A DNA stretch of 64,000 nt from Rhodosorus marinus (taxonomy: Eukaryota > Rhodophyta > Stylonematophyceae > Stylonematales > Stylonemataceae): NCBI GenBank assembly GCA_029953675.1, contig JAMWBK010000001.1, forward strand, positions 3,674,501 to 3,738,500. The letters are read 5' to 3'. The translations under genes and the position numbers were made by a program. Below are positions 1-11,465 of this stretch, one piece after another (position 1 is the stretch's first letter; each line of letters opens with the position of its first letter). The notes beneath the pieces are model-generated. The model was not told the DNA's origin and ran no database searches. It was given only the letters and a program-made list of their open reading frames with translations.

Positions 1-467
1 GCCTTCTTATTCCAATCTACTCCGATGGAGTTGCTCTCGGCTGCAGGCTAAATGGGTAAAAAGCAGCATTTGCGATGTCCCCATGGCCTTTCAGGTCGGC
101 GCAATAACAAACTGCTATTCGTGAGACCGCACAGACATCCTCTCAAATGCGGTCCGGAATTACGACCTTGCCTCCATCGAGCTTGCACTCAATAAGACGC
201 CTTCCTTGAAAATGCAATAAACAAGGCGTCTGTTTCACAGTGCTCTCGACAGGAAACAGAGAGTCCCAGTCTGTCAGTCGCACGTGAACACGGGCAACTG
301 ATGTTGGTGCTACCCCTGCCCACGCTCGCCACACTTGCTAATGAAAGTTTTATGCTCCCCATTCGAGCGGGGTCATCGTTAGGATGGTCTAAGGATGATC
401 GTACTTGCTTCAATGAATGTGTCTACTGCCTAGTGCCTTGCCAAGCTTGTTGGATTTGTCGGTTGGT

Positions 468-743
468 TTGGGACAGAACCCAATCCAAACTTCCAGAGAC
501 CAGAGCGGAATCCAGTGCTATTCGCATGGGTTGCGATTGTTACAACCATGCTTGGCGGGTTGAGCCGTCCAAAGAAGTACTGCTGCTGCAGTGAGTCAGA
601 CTCGAGGCGGACCGAGCCCAAGCCAAACTTCCAGAGACCAGAGAGCAATGTAGTGCTATTCGCATAGGTCACAACCCTGGTGTTGATGGCTGACGGGTTC
701 ACTAGTCCTAACAAGTACTGCAGCTGCAGTTCGTCTGAGATTC
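468..743. repeat. 138-bp imperfect tandem repeat, two copies
   Basis: Two head-to-tail copies (about 468-605 and 606-743) share several blocks at a constant 138-bp offset: the AAACTTCCAGAGACCAGAG block at 487 and 625, GTGCTATTCGCAT at 515 and 653, and GTACTG at 577 and 715. The period equals 46 codons. A minus-strand reading frame stays open through both copies (430-792), so the repeat could be coding, but I recognise no family. The identity between blocks is partial, so the duplication is not recent. Confidence 0.8.
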
Positions 744-977
744 GACCTGGAAAGCTGCGTGGAAGAGTGTTGACCAGGAGACGGGTGGACATCTTTCGAT
801 GTGTGTCAAGAACTCGGCAACGTCGATACTCCCATTTCCATCCGCGTCGACCTCACTGATCATCATCCTCAGCACTTCTTCGGATGGAGTCGAGTTTGTG
901 TTGGTGCGGGAGAGTGAGAGAGATAAAGTACTCGCAATTACTTTTTTGGGAGACGTTGAGGCTGCGGGGGGTGGCAA
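708..977 (-). CDS. EF-hand protein fragment (one calcium-binding loop; exon or gene relic)
   Basis: The minus-strand frame contains one textbook EF-hand. The 12-residue loop DADGNGSIDVAE (about 813-848) has Asp at positions 1, 3 and 9, Asn at 5, Gly at 6, a hydrophobic residue at 8 and Glu at 12, which are the calcium ligands of calmodulin/centrin-type loops. The preceding helix (EEVLRMMISEV) also resembles calmodulin. No ATG opens the frame, and a pyrimidine-rich stretch lies upstream on the minus strand. This is therefore probably an internal exon of a longer EF-hand gene, or a decayed copy. I could not join partner exons. The frame runs into the 138-bp tandem repeat. Confidence 0.45.
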   Translation of the reverse strand: MPPPAASTSPKKVIASTLSLSLSRTNTNSTPSEEVLRMMISEVDADGNGSIDVAEFLTHIERCPPVSWSTLFHAAFQVESQTNCSCSTC

Positions 978-1019
978 GCCGATTCTTTCGGAGAGCTGTG
1001 AGATTTCCTGGGTTTTCTT

Positions 1020-1062
1020 AATTTCCTGAGAATTTCCTGAGAATTTCCTGAGAATTTCCTGA
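1020..1062. repeat. 11-bp minisatellite (AATTTCCTGAG) x ~4
   Basis: Four consecutive copies of an 11-bp unit, AATTTCCTGAG, run from 1020 to 1062, with the last copy incomplete. The surrounding 978-1492 stretch is otherwise purine-rich on the plus strand and holds no gene I can support. Confidence 0.9.
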
Positions 1063-1492
1063 ATTAATGGAAGGGAAGCAGATGAAGGAGCGGACCAGCT
1101 CGGGTAGACGAGCGCTCATGGAGAGAGGGAGGGACGTGCAGCGGGATGGGAAGGTAGGGGGAAGAGGGGGTTGAGATTTAACGAGCTTAGCTCTCATATT
1201 CGTTTGATTGGGACTGGAAGGAGAGGGGTCGGAAGCGTTGAGTTTTGAGGGACACGATTTTAGTAACCACTAGTCTTGTGCTTGGTTGTGTGTTTTTTGG
1301 GGTGTGTTTTTGCACGCTGCTGAAGTATTTAAGAGGGGCTGGAGGGAGCGAGGGTCAAAGTGATGGGTTAAGAATGTAGACAGACCCGAATGGAGCTGTT
1401 GTAGATTTTTTTCGTTTTCTTGAGTTTGGTCGTACGAGAGTATGAATCTGACTATGCTTGAAAGGGTGTTCAGAGGCGGGTAATACAACCGA

Positions 1493-3941
1493 ATGGAGTG
1501 GGAATGGCCGGAGGAGGATAAGCAGCTATTGCAGCAGCTGCAGAGAAAGCAAATCCCTGATCCGGGCGGTAAGCATGCCCGTCAGGATGACAGCGGGGTT
1601 GATTTGGATTTTGTTAGCCCTGGAGAGGTAAGGACGTCATCAGAATTCTCCAGGCATCGCTCACTTATGTCTCACTCGGAGGAATTCTTGCTGACGTCTC
1701 GTCCTCTGTGGTCGTCCGCGTTTCCAGTATGAACAGGCGTTCAAAAGGGATATGCTTGCGTCAACTGCACTCTCCCATGCGCTGAGGAGGATAAAAGCTA
1801 AAACAGCCGGTGCAGCAGTGCCCAAACTGTTCCGACAGCGTCAAGATGCAAACTCCAAAGATGTCGGGGAGAAGGCAGCAGGGAAGAGCAGAGTTACCCT
1901 CCAGGAGCTTAACGATCACAGCAAGCAAGAGCCACTCGCTGATCGAGAAGAATCTACTCCGGATGCGATTGTGAGCAGAACCCATTTCCAACCATTGCAT
2001 AACAAGCGATACCTGTTTACGTCCACTTTGGTGCCTTCGTTACTTCTAAACTGGGCCTTTCAATAGCCCCAGGGCTGCGTGTCGGTTGTTTCTTCACCTC
2101 ATTTCCCAGCTCGGTTTTTAACACGCGGGCATCCTGCTTCTGTTTGTTGCTGTGTGTGATCATGCAGGCCTTACACGAGGCAGCTACGCAGGAGAACAAT
2201 GACCGAGATGAGCGAGGTCCTGATTACGACAAACCAGTCAATCAGAGAACCCCAGTGATGCAGTGGTCCATAAGTAGGCGTGGAGGTCCAGGTCCGAAGA
2301 AGAAGCAGAGCCAGGCGGGGCCCTTTCTCCAACAAGCTTTGGAAGACGTACCGATTACATCGGAAAAGGTAAGCGAGCAACTGTGCGGTAATAAACTGGA
2401 GGTTGGTTGAGCGCTTCTGAGGAAGAGATTTTGCGGCAATGCCAGGAGGAGGACCCTGGAGAAGAAGCTGAAGAGACACCGGAAATTTCTATAGCGAGCT
2501 TACCGGGGCCCACAGCTTCAGCTTCACCGGAGAACTCGACGCCTGTCCTCAAATTCAAGAACGTCCGAGGAGCGTCCCTGGCAAAGCAGCTCAGCATTGC
2601 TTCCGACAGCAGCGAAAATCCCGAGAACTCCTCAAGTCCTAGAGGAAAAACCGGCCGAGACAAGCCCCGAGTTGTGAACGGAAGAGGCGCAAAGGAGCAG
2701 CAACCGCAACGAACCAAGCTGAGCCGGGGCAGAAGGGCACGGGAAGTAGCGTCCAAGGTCTCGACACCTGTCTTATCAAAGCTCGATGTTGTACCGTCCT
2801 CAATTACGCGGCAAGAGTTTCCTGAGGGTGACCTATCGCAATTGAGGAGACTCTCTGAGGCGCAGATGAATCCGGTTGATATCGCCCTTGTAAGCCAGAC
2901 GAGACTAGACCACCACATGAAAACAACGGAGTCGGTGCCGCCAGAGCCTCCTCCAGGGCATGCTCCGATGCTTTGCTCTGTGCTCAATGTGGCTGTTCGT
3001 TTTCTTTTTCTTATGATACTGTAGACTGTAGATCGTGAGTTGGATGCTGTGGTGTATTCAGTGCTACCAGGAGGGGACGTGAGCGACTCACCGGGAGCGA
3101 AGGGTAACCCAGCAGTGGATGATACGCGACGACGGGGGATTAGGCGAGTAAGGCCACGACGTGGAGGTACGGATGGCTTTGAAGCTTTTTGACATGGTGC
3201 TCTTATTTTGATCCCCCTGAGCCTTCGTCTTCGTCTTTTGTGCTACCAAAAGGTCGCGGGAAGGATCTACTAAGCTTGGATCAGAACGGAGTCGCTACTG
3301 TGGATTTGTCCAACTTGAGCAGGGAGGAGCTGATGGACAGGCTGGAGTTCATGTCGAGAACCTTGATGGAAACGGAGGCTAAATGCGAGCGGTTGGAGCG
3401 CGAAATCGAACTGCAAATAGACAGGTCGAAAGCACTGGGCAATGTCACCTCGGAGGTGCAGAGGATTGAGAGAATCCAAGAGCTGAAGTACGTCGGGCTC
3501 CATACAGCAAGGCTCGACGGGCCCGATCTGGTTAACTCCAGTGAACGCTGCTCACCTCCCTCCCTTGATCAAAAACTTGTTGACAGGTATCAGAAGATTG
3601 AGGCAGACTTACACGAGAACTTTCGAATAGTTGGCTTACTGGAGAGCCGACTGGAGGAAATGCTCGTCAAGCACACCCATCTGAACCGTAGGAGCTTTGC
3701 AAGCAGATTTCTATGGGGCACACTTGACATTTTAACAAATGGTACGCCGAAACATCACTGGGTCCTCTGTGCGATCGGGCCGCGGCTAGGATCGACCCAG
3801 ACCTCATGCCTCACACCTCGTGCCCTTGCTAAAGCCCCAGTCTTCACGCTTTGCTCGTTCAGTCGCCGTTTTCGCGGTGCAATATCTGGTCGTCAAGCCG
3901 TACAGTTTCCTGGTGACCGCCACTCAGGAGGGACCAAATGA
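1493..3941 (+). CDS. Seven-exon protein with disordered centre and C-terminal coiled coil, function unknown
   Basis: I join seven exons by splice sites and matching phase: 1493-1627, 1728-1970, 2168-2368, 2446-2889, 3025-3166, 3253-3487 and 3587-3941. The result is about 584 aa. The start is the ATG beginning MEWEWPEEDK. Exons 2-5 are rich in Ser, Pro, Glu and Arg and look disordered. Exon 6 into exon 7 carries a heptad-like segment (SREELMDRLEFMSRTLMETE and onward, then YQKIEADLHENF), so a coiled coil is likely. The 3253 and 3587 junctions each restore split codons, which supports the model. Residues after about 3680 look less protein-like, so the true end could be earlier or spliced. No family is recognised; a structural or cytoskeletal role is only a guess. 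Confidence 0.65.
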
Positions 3942-4545
3942 ACGACTTCGGAACTGATATCTCAATCGAAAGAAATGCTGCACTCGGGAATACACCCCGA
4001 TTCCGCCCAGCCCTATCCGAGAAGGAAGTCTTTTATTTTCTGCCAAAGTTTAGTGCCTTTGGTTTTGGCACGTGTCTTGAATTTACTACATAGCCAACTA
4101 CCCAGAACGCCGCCCACGCTCTGCTGTTCCCGTGCGGATTGCCTGTAGCACGATGCACGATATCCCTGGGTCTGTATATTGAGGTGTAAACGCACCATAT
4201 GAATAGCCAAGTCTCATTATGTCGTTCAGCTCACGAACCCAATTTTCATGGTCCATCGCCCATGGGTGACTTGGGTGGATGAGCTGCTGATCTAGCGTCA
4301 CCACACAACCACCGACCACCACCCCCGCGCCCACCGCACACACACAGAGGGCACAGGTGTGCAGACGTGGGTGTGACTTTGGTGCTGCCTGGACGTACTT
4401 TGAAGAGTTCTACACTTGGGACCATCCAAAAATTCGATCGACTAGCTTCTCAGGCACCGGCTAGTACAGTGCATATCCTAAGTGAACTTGCCGTGAAGGC
4501 GGACGACCATATTCCCAGTCTCTACGGCATCTGGTGTTTGAGGGT
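3942..4545. other. Intergenic, no supported gene
   Basis: This lies between the convergent 3' ends of the coiled-coil gene (+) and the CZIB gene (-). Short open frames occur, but none has a recognisable motif. A run of alternating ACC/CAC (about 4300-4350) is the only low-complexity stretch. Confidence 0.5.
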
Positions 4546-5307
4546 TCACTTTCTTCTCTGAAGCACATGTTCGAATTCGGTAACACTGCATTCCTGCTTA
4601 AGGTCCTCGTCGTATCCTGCTTGGAAAACGGGCGGAGGTGTGAGAAAAGCATATGGATTCTTAAGGAGCAAGGGGTCCAAAGAACATTCGTGAAGGGACA
4701 CCTTCGGAGTGTGAACTTCAGGCCTTGTTCGCCCTTTCATTTTCGTGATTCCTGAAAGGCTTTTTGCTAATTGCGTACCGAAGAACTCCTGGTTTATAAT
4801 CTCTGTGTCTTCGAAGATGAAACCGCGCTGTCCCTCGATGGTGAGAGGCTCTATTATGTTCCATAAGGATGGACTAGTCCCGCGGCAGTCCAAACCGACA
4901 AAGGGTTTGAACTCTCCGCTGTCGGAATAGACGTGCGGTTCGACCAGTAGAGTCACGTCCGACGTCCGCTCGCAGAACTTGCACTTGATAGTCAGCGTTA
5001 CCTGCAAAAAAAAATAACAAAGGACGTGGGGAGGAGCCAGGCGCGGGGAGCGTTTCAATTGACCATGAAAATTTCTTCCTTCTCCCAAAAGGAATGACGC
5101 AGAGTTTCTCCGAGTCCAGGCGTTCCCACCTACCTTTGCTCCTCTGATCAAGTCCACGCTCATACTCTCATCAAACGTCACCGGCTTGGGAGTATTCTCC
5201 CCGCACGAACCACATGTGAAAACAAAACTCCACGAGTAGTCCGAAGGCGCGCTTACCGAACTCACTCGATCCAACACAGCCCTTATCTGCACTTCGAAAA
5301 CAGGCAT
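4546..5307 (-). CDS. CXXC-motif zinc-binding protein (CZIB/UPF0587, DUF866 family)
   Basis: There are two exons on the minus strand, 5307-5134 and 5001-4546, with a 132-nt GTAGGT...TTTGCAG intron in phase 0, giving 209 aa. The DUF866 pattern is clear: an N-terminal beta-rich segment, TCGSCGE (first CXXC), then CKFCERTSDVTLL (second CXXC) directly after the intron, then a FKPFVGLDCRG segment. The paired CXXC motifs form the family zinc site. The biological role of the family is poorly defined. Typical members are about 160 aa, so the last 45-50 residues here are an extension without family similarity. They may be real or may hide a missed intron. Confidence 0.85.
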   Translation of the reverse strand: MPVFEVQIRAVLDRVSSVSAPSDYSWSFVFTCGSCGENTPKPVTFDESMSVDLIRGAKVGGNAWTRRNSASFLLGEGRNFHGQLKRSPRLAPPHVLCYFFLQVTLTIKCKFCERTSDVTLLVEPHVYSDSGEFKPFVGLDCRGTSPSLWNIIEPLTIEGQRGFIFEDTEIINQEFFGTQLAKSLSGITKMKGRTRPEVHTPKVSLHECSLDPLLLKNPYAFLTPPPVFQAGYDEDLKQECSVTEFEHVLQRRK

Positions 5308-7559
5308 TCTATCTTCTTCAAAACAACCAAAGCCACCTCCGCCAATATTACAACTAGCAAATTGTCACCGCCGTCCCATCCCCTCTTCCCCTGCGAAGCT
5401 CATCACGTACATCTTCTCTTAACAAGACGGCAGCAATCCAGTCCCGTTCTACCCACGGCTAACGTTGCCCTAGAAATCAATGCTTCTTGAAAGACTTTCC
5501 AATGGTTACGGATCGAGATATGTCTCCCTCTTTCGACCAGACTTGAGACTGCCACCCCTTCTCCACCACTGCCTGCGAGAGTTTCGCATACTAGTATACC
5601 TTGTCCCGGTGGAAACCTGTTTGGTGGTGAAGACGGAGAGTGCATCCACGGTGAGCTCCCCTCGACGCCGGCTGCTATGGAAGCTGATCGTTTGATATAA
5701 GCCTACCCTGTACTACTCATTCTCAGCCTCGCCAGGGTATTGGATCAGTTGCGGCCGGGCCAGGACTCGAAGAAGCAGAGCTGAATTGCTTGACGAAAGC
5801 GCCCAAGTTTGGGTTCCCGACATCGATCAAGCGTACACTCGCCTGAAGGAGCGCCCCACACAGCACATAACTCGCACCAGCCAGCGAAAGAGCTCGTTGA
5901 GGAGTTCTCGGGAAGTGACCGGAACGGCCTGTCAGAATTTCTTCCTTCACTGCACTCTCTCTTATCTACTTTTGCTCTGCTGTTAGTTCTGCCGTCGTTG
6001 GCTTGTACCTTTGCGGGCTTCTTACTGGCGCTCAGATTTTGCAGCTGCTACCTCTCCGTGGTGTGCCGTAGGTGTCGGATTTCGCTCAGGTTAGCCTATA
6101 CCCATGCGAGTGGGGCGGATTGGTTTGCCGTCTCGGCTCTTGCTCATTAGTTTGTGGATGCGCTGATTCCTGAAAGCTCAGCCGCGTCATCAATTTTGTT
6201 GAAAACAAGCCGCAAAGGATTCAGCTGAGTCCTTTGTAGGTTCTCTCCCGAACGACTAGCAGTGGTGGTCACGAGCGAGGCACCGACACTCAGTTAGCCC
6301 CCTTCGTCAGGCCCGATCCCATCCAACCCAACATTTCAGGGAGGCTGTCAGAACAGTTGCGACTGCAGTAAAGCTAGTTTGCCGGATGATCCCCAATGGC
6401 TTGGCTTTTTCCGAGTCGCGCAGTTCGTACGTACCCTTCGTATCATTTCTAAAAACGAAACACGAAATTGTGCAGATCCATGGGAGGCCGAAATCACATG
6501 CGGCCTTCTCTGTACTGAGTCGAGCGCAGGAATGAGACTCCAAGCGGCACCCTGTGGAGGCGATGATTAACAACAGATCTGCTTCCAGTTCCTGAGTTTC
6601 AATCACCCCGCGACACGGGGTTTGCCGAACTTCAGCACGAGTCTTGGGGGGGGCCGGAGATATGTCCGTGGACCTCCTTCTCGAGCAGACAAAGCTAGGT
6701 AGCCGTGCATCAATTTGCGTCAGACATTTCGCAGCTGACGTTCTTTTGGCTGACTCAATGAGAGCGACAGCGCAAATCCAAGTACTAGTTGAGAAAGGCC
6801 TCCACTGTGCGGGGGACAACAAGAGAATGCTTCCCGCGAATTGAGAACACGAGCTCGGGCAACCCCAGAGCGTGAGCATGACTTCTCCGGACACTGACGT
6901 GTCTACTTGCTGAGCTTACTCGTCCGAGTGAGCCGGAAAACCAAAACGAAGGCGGAAAAGTTAAGTCGCAAGAAGTGCTTCAGGACATGAGAGGATCGTG
7001 AACAACTTTTTCATCATCATATATTCTGGAGAACATTCCTGGACGTTGTGGTCCTAAACATGGCTCCAGCCCGTCCAGGTTCAAGTGCTGGATTCCATGA
7101 TGCCGCCAGCCATTTTGTCTAGCAAGTCTCAAGACAAAATCCGCTTCGGCTTGACTCACTATTTTCCACCGGACTGGGGAGGTTGGTACGCAGTACACAC
7201 TTGCGTTTGGGGAGTGCTGATTCTCTGCTGATAGTAAAGTCCGGAGTTTCGAATGCACCAAGTACAGAGCACGCTTGAATTTGCGAAAGCGCTGAAGGGT
7301 TTTCTTCCCTGGGCAGGCCGTTGCCTGAGTTTAGGAGCTACTCACGTCGTGAGGGAACCCTGATTGTTCTGCGAAGGGCCTCCCAGGCAACGTATCCGTA
7401 TTTGTCTTCGCTTGAACTCGTTTGAATTCGTTAATGAATAGCCCTTGTTTGTACACCAAAATTGTCCACGACATGTCGTTTGATCGCGACGAACTGTACT
7501 GCTCGAAAATCGTCCCAACGCACGATTTCTACCGAATATGTGTCCTGGATTGGGTGAAT

Positions 7560-7700
7560 TCTTCTTGCTCCCGGCATGAACTCACTCGCTGATTGATCTC
7601 CTTCATTGCGCCCTTTACCCCGCAATGGAACCGCCTAGACGAAGATAAAGCAGTTAGGCTTTTGGAATACGCAAGATTTTGTTTGTTGCGGCAACGAGCT
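7560..7700 (+). mobile_element. Ty1/copia-type integrase remnant
   Basis: The plus-strand frame from 7593 reads APFTPQWNRLDEDK followed by LLEYARFCLL. This matches the end of the copia integrase core, where the family has P-Y/F-T-P-Q-x-N-G, then an E-R-x-N-R-T segment, then E-M-A-R-x-M-L. Just upstream, in the same frame but across a stop, RHELT resembles the conserved segment before that motif. Only this piece of pol is visible. The gag, protease, reverse transcriptase and long terminal repeats are not recognisable, so the element is dead. Confidence 0.55.
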
Positions 7701-7727
7701 ACATCGACAGCTGCAAAAAAATGCTCG

Positions 7728-7775
7728 CACAAAACGACTGATGGACTTCTTCACAAAACGACTGATGGACTTCTT
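7728..7775. repeat. 24-bp exact tandem duplication
   Basis: The 24-bp unit beginning CACAAAACGACTGATGG occurs twice without interruption (7728-7751 and 7752-7775), directly downstream of the copia integrase remnant. It preserves reading frame (eight codons) but lies in an otherwise degenerate sequence. Confidence 0.9.
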
Positions 7776-9563
7776 TTTGATTGAAGCCAATCTAAGCAGG
7801 CTTCAGTGTGTGTCCAAATCTATCGTTTGGCCCAATGAGCCAAGATGGGAGTCCTAGAAGAGAAAGCAAAGCAAACGCAGCCGTGTCCCAACTGTGGGTC
7901 ATCGTTCGAGTATGTGGGAGGACGACGTGTTCCAAGTCATCTAAACGCAGGTGTTGGTCCCGGAATGTCCCAACTGCCGCAGCGAGTGAATATGGTTGGG
8001 TCGGATCCCCGCTCAAAAATGTTTTTGCAAAACGACAATGAAAATCCAATATTTTTATTTGGCCAGGAGCGGCCAGGACCATATCGCCCTAAGATTGCTG
8101 AAAGCGAAATGATCGGAAAACGAGCTTGCCGTGCCTTTTTCCGTTTGATTCCGTGGCGGGGCGGAACTATTCCCCTTGAACGATATTTATTAGATCGATA
8201 TGGGCTATGCTGAATTTTGGGCGAAGTAGGCGTAGCCAATATATCATGTATCATGTAGGTTCCTATATTTTGGGGTGGGGGGGGGGAAGGTAGACTGAGA
8301 GGAGCGGCGTCTGTAGGATACAGAATCAGTTGAAGAGCTCATTGGATTAAAAAAAAGTAATATGGAGAAATTCTGAGCACAGGTGTGTAGCCAATAAGTG
8401 TCTCCTGACAAACATACTATCCAATCGTTGTGGACTTCCGGAATGATAGGGTTGAAGTAACAGAAAATGGGCAATATTCGCGAATCAGATGTGACTGACG
8501 TGGTCTCAACTGATTTTCACAAAGCTACTTTTTGTTTTCCCCAGGAAACTTTTCTTATGAACGGATTCTTTTAAATAGAAATTTTGAGGTTTCTAGAATA
8601 GTAGTCCTGTTTTGAGCAAGAAAAAAGCTTTCTCACTATTCCGGAAAAAATCCTCGACCTCCGATTTTGCAAAGCTGGTTCTCATCCAATTATGTTTTCT
8701 TTCCCAATTGTCATCACTCCTCAAGAAATGTTGTCCAATGCCTAACATACTTACACAGTTTTTTGGAAGAAACTGATAATATCCCAATATAGTGGCTTAG
8801 ATCCACGATTGCCGATCCACCGTTTTCCGTTCACGCCATTCCCAGCTGGAGCCACTTACACTAACAAATTTCAGCCAAAAACACGACAAACAAACGATAA
8901 TGGGGATTTTGGTTGGGTCAAGGGAGTTTTCGCACATGGCTGCGGTGGCATGAAGCGACCTGGCCCCCGGCCCCCCGCCTTCGCCCACCCGCAATACTCG
9001 GGATGTGGATGCGCTCGTTGTATTCCTAGTTCCCTACCATCCCAATTCCTATGCCGTGACTGACCTCCTTCGCTAGTCGTGGCATTGCCGGACAGCTGTC
9101 CAAGTGCTCTGCGCTACTGGTTCTATCACTATCGAAGGGGGGAAGACCAGAATACCCTGCTACCCTACCCTAGACTCTCGGGACCAAGCCGAGCGTGGAA
9201 CATGATCCCAGGCAACGCAGGGTAATGGAAAAAGTGGGCTTTACATGTCCCTTCAAGTTTTATCTTGCAGCTGAGGAAACCAGCTATTAATGAAGCAGAT
9301 ACAAGTACACAGTGTGGGAGATGGCTTTCGTGAATCACTCCAATCTCTCAGGAAAATTCTACACGAAGTCTCTAAAAGAGACCACGACAGATAACAGTAC
9401 ACTTCCGCGTCGTCTCCATCCTCGTCCTGGACACCTTCATACCGCCACGGAAACGAGAACGCTTGCTACCAGCTTCCGACCCGACTGAATCGCCTTCAGC
9501 TCACTGTGACAGCATCTCCGGCTTCGTAATAATTCAAGGGGGAGCAGCGCGCAACCCATAAAC

Positions 9564-11465
9564 TCACGAGTTGGGGACTGCGGACGTCGGAGCTTCAGCG
9601 CGCGCCTCATCAGGGGCGACCTCGCCTAACAGAATGAAAAATCAACATCAGAACTCTAATCCAGTCTACTATTCGATGTGGATCTGTCACTCACCTCGTC
9701 CGTAGCCGTCAACCACGACCGCATCGAAGAATCTGGAAGAAGGCACAGGTACTCCTTCAACGGAGACACCGCCCTCAGTCCATTCGGAATCAGTTGTTGC
9801 CTCATCACGATCAGTGACCACGACGTAAACGATGGCAAGGATCAATACAATAAGACCCAGAATTCCTACAACGATCACGGCAATGATTCCAGTGCTCAAG
9901 GATGCGGCGCCTCCAACGGCGGCACCACCGGCAGCTCCAGCGTACACGACGCTCCCTTCCAGAACCTTCGTGGCCTCAATGAAATCGCTGTCGTCCTTGA
10001 GCGTGGCAATCTCACCGGCTCCGTTGCAGCTGACGGTGATGGCAACGCGGCTACCATACTGGCGCGTAGCGCTGTTCATCGTCAGCCGGCTTGCAACATT
10101 CCTAAGTGTGCACATCATATCCGTGCACTCCTCAGCAAGTCTGCTAGAGCCGCTCATCTCCTCAACAACTCCAGTGTATGCTACGTCATCAATGTTCAGC
10201 GCCGCCTTCACAGCATTAACGATGTTGTTTGCCTTGGTCACACCGATGATGCTCGGGAAAACACCACTAATGATAACCTCCTGGGAGAAGCCTTCTGCAG
10301 AGGCAACGGGTGCTTCCACAGCGGGCCCGTACTCGGCCTTGACACAGCTTTCAGTCTCCGAGACGACATCTACCTCGATGGTGCCGTCCGCAGTGCTTAG
10401 GGACAGTTGTCCTCCTGTCATAGACACGGTCCCATCTCCACCTGTTGCCAGACTGGACGACGTCTTCATGGAGACGGTCTGGTATACTTTTCCGACTCTT
10501 CCGTTCACGGTCTCCCACGCACCATTGGAGGGTCCGAAGTCAAAGCTTCCATCGAAGCCTTCAACGTCTCCCTCACACCTCCACAGGTTCATCGTATCCA
10601 TAGACACGTAATCAAGACCAAAGGCATCTACTTCAACAGAGTTGCACATGACAACAACTGGAACCTTGTCGGCATCAGTGTATGTGATCATTACAGCTGT
10701 AAAGAACGGATCACCGCCATCCACAGACATATTCGGATCGTGGATCGCAAGCTCAAAGGCACCACATCCGACGCGGTAGTCATTCAGCTTCATCACGAAC
10801 TTCGAGCAGTCGTTTGAGAAGTACACCTGGCAATCTTCATCCATCTTACCGTCCGCGGGGGCTTGTGCGGGACAGCCAGGGGCATTGTTGATGTAATCAA
10901 GATCGTCCTCGTTAAACACGAACACGTTATCAATCGATGCGAAGGCACACCAGTCCGCAGACCCGTCCTCGCCGTTGTAGTAGGCAACATCGAAAGTGTA
11001 TTCTCCGTTCTTTTTCTGGTAATCGATCACATCCTTGTACGTTCCTGGAGTGAACATTTGACCGGAACCCGAAACAATGTCAACAGTGTCGTCATCCTCA
11101 GAGTAGACGACAATGCCCTTGGCAACAATTGGAACGACGTATGTCTCCACTGCTTTGCCTCCTTCGCTAACGTCCACGGTCATCTTCGTCATTCCGGGCA
11201 TGGAATGAGCAACAGCGGACATGGTCATGTTAGTCATGCACGCGGACCCTGCAGTCATGGTGATGACAGCGTCATCCGCATCAAGAACCATCGAATCGGA
11301 ACTCTTAACCTTCACACTAAGATCCCCACACGCGGGCACCATCATGTTAACGTCAATATCGGCAGCTCCATCGCTCATGAGGACTTCCACGGGGTCCATT
11401 TCCACAACTGCGACGGCGAATGAGCACAGCGCCACCAGGGCTGCTCCAAAGATCTTAGCCCTCAT
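9564..11465 (-). CDS. Secreted / type I single-pass membrane protein, novel family
   Basis: Two exons, 11465-9695 and 9625-9564, are joined by a 69-nt GTGAGT...TTAG intron (phase 1), giving about 610 aa. The N-terminus is a signal peptide (MRAKIFGAALVALCSFAVA). A long extracellular part follows, rich in Asp, Met, Val and Ser with scattered cysteines. One strong transmembrane helix lies at about residues 527-550 (IIAVIVVGILGLIVLILAIV), then an acidic cytosolic tail of about 60 residues. A Met-rich stretch (MTNMTMSAVAHSMPGMTKM) lies near residue 80. The topology is type I: ectodomain outside, tail inside. I recognise no domain family. The stretch after splicing (GEVAPDEARAEAPTSAVPNS) is hydrophilic and ends in a clean stop. 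It may be an adhesion, cell-wall or receptor-like protein, but that is inference only. Confidence 0.85.

Larger units (their letters stand above)
5308..9563. other. Gene-poor region with copia relic
   Basis: About 4.2 kb between the CZIB and type I membrane protein genes. Apart from the integrase remnant near 7.6 kb I find only short frames with no motif or believable splice model. Poly-G runs occur near 8275-8290. The region is best regarded as intergenic DNA with decayed mobile sequence. Confidence 0.5.

Noticed and set aside
6307-6894. 195-codon minus-strand open frame
   Set aside because: No motif, no neighbouring exon, and the opposite strand is also open. It lies in a region with no other coding signal.
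7845-8213. 122-codon plus-strand frame with CPNCGSSFEY
   Set aside because: A single CxxC near the start could suggest a zinc finger, but no second pair or fold follows.
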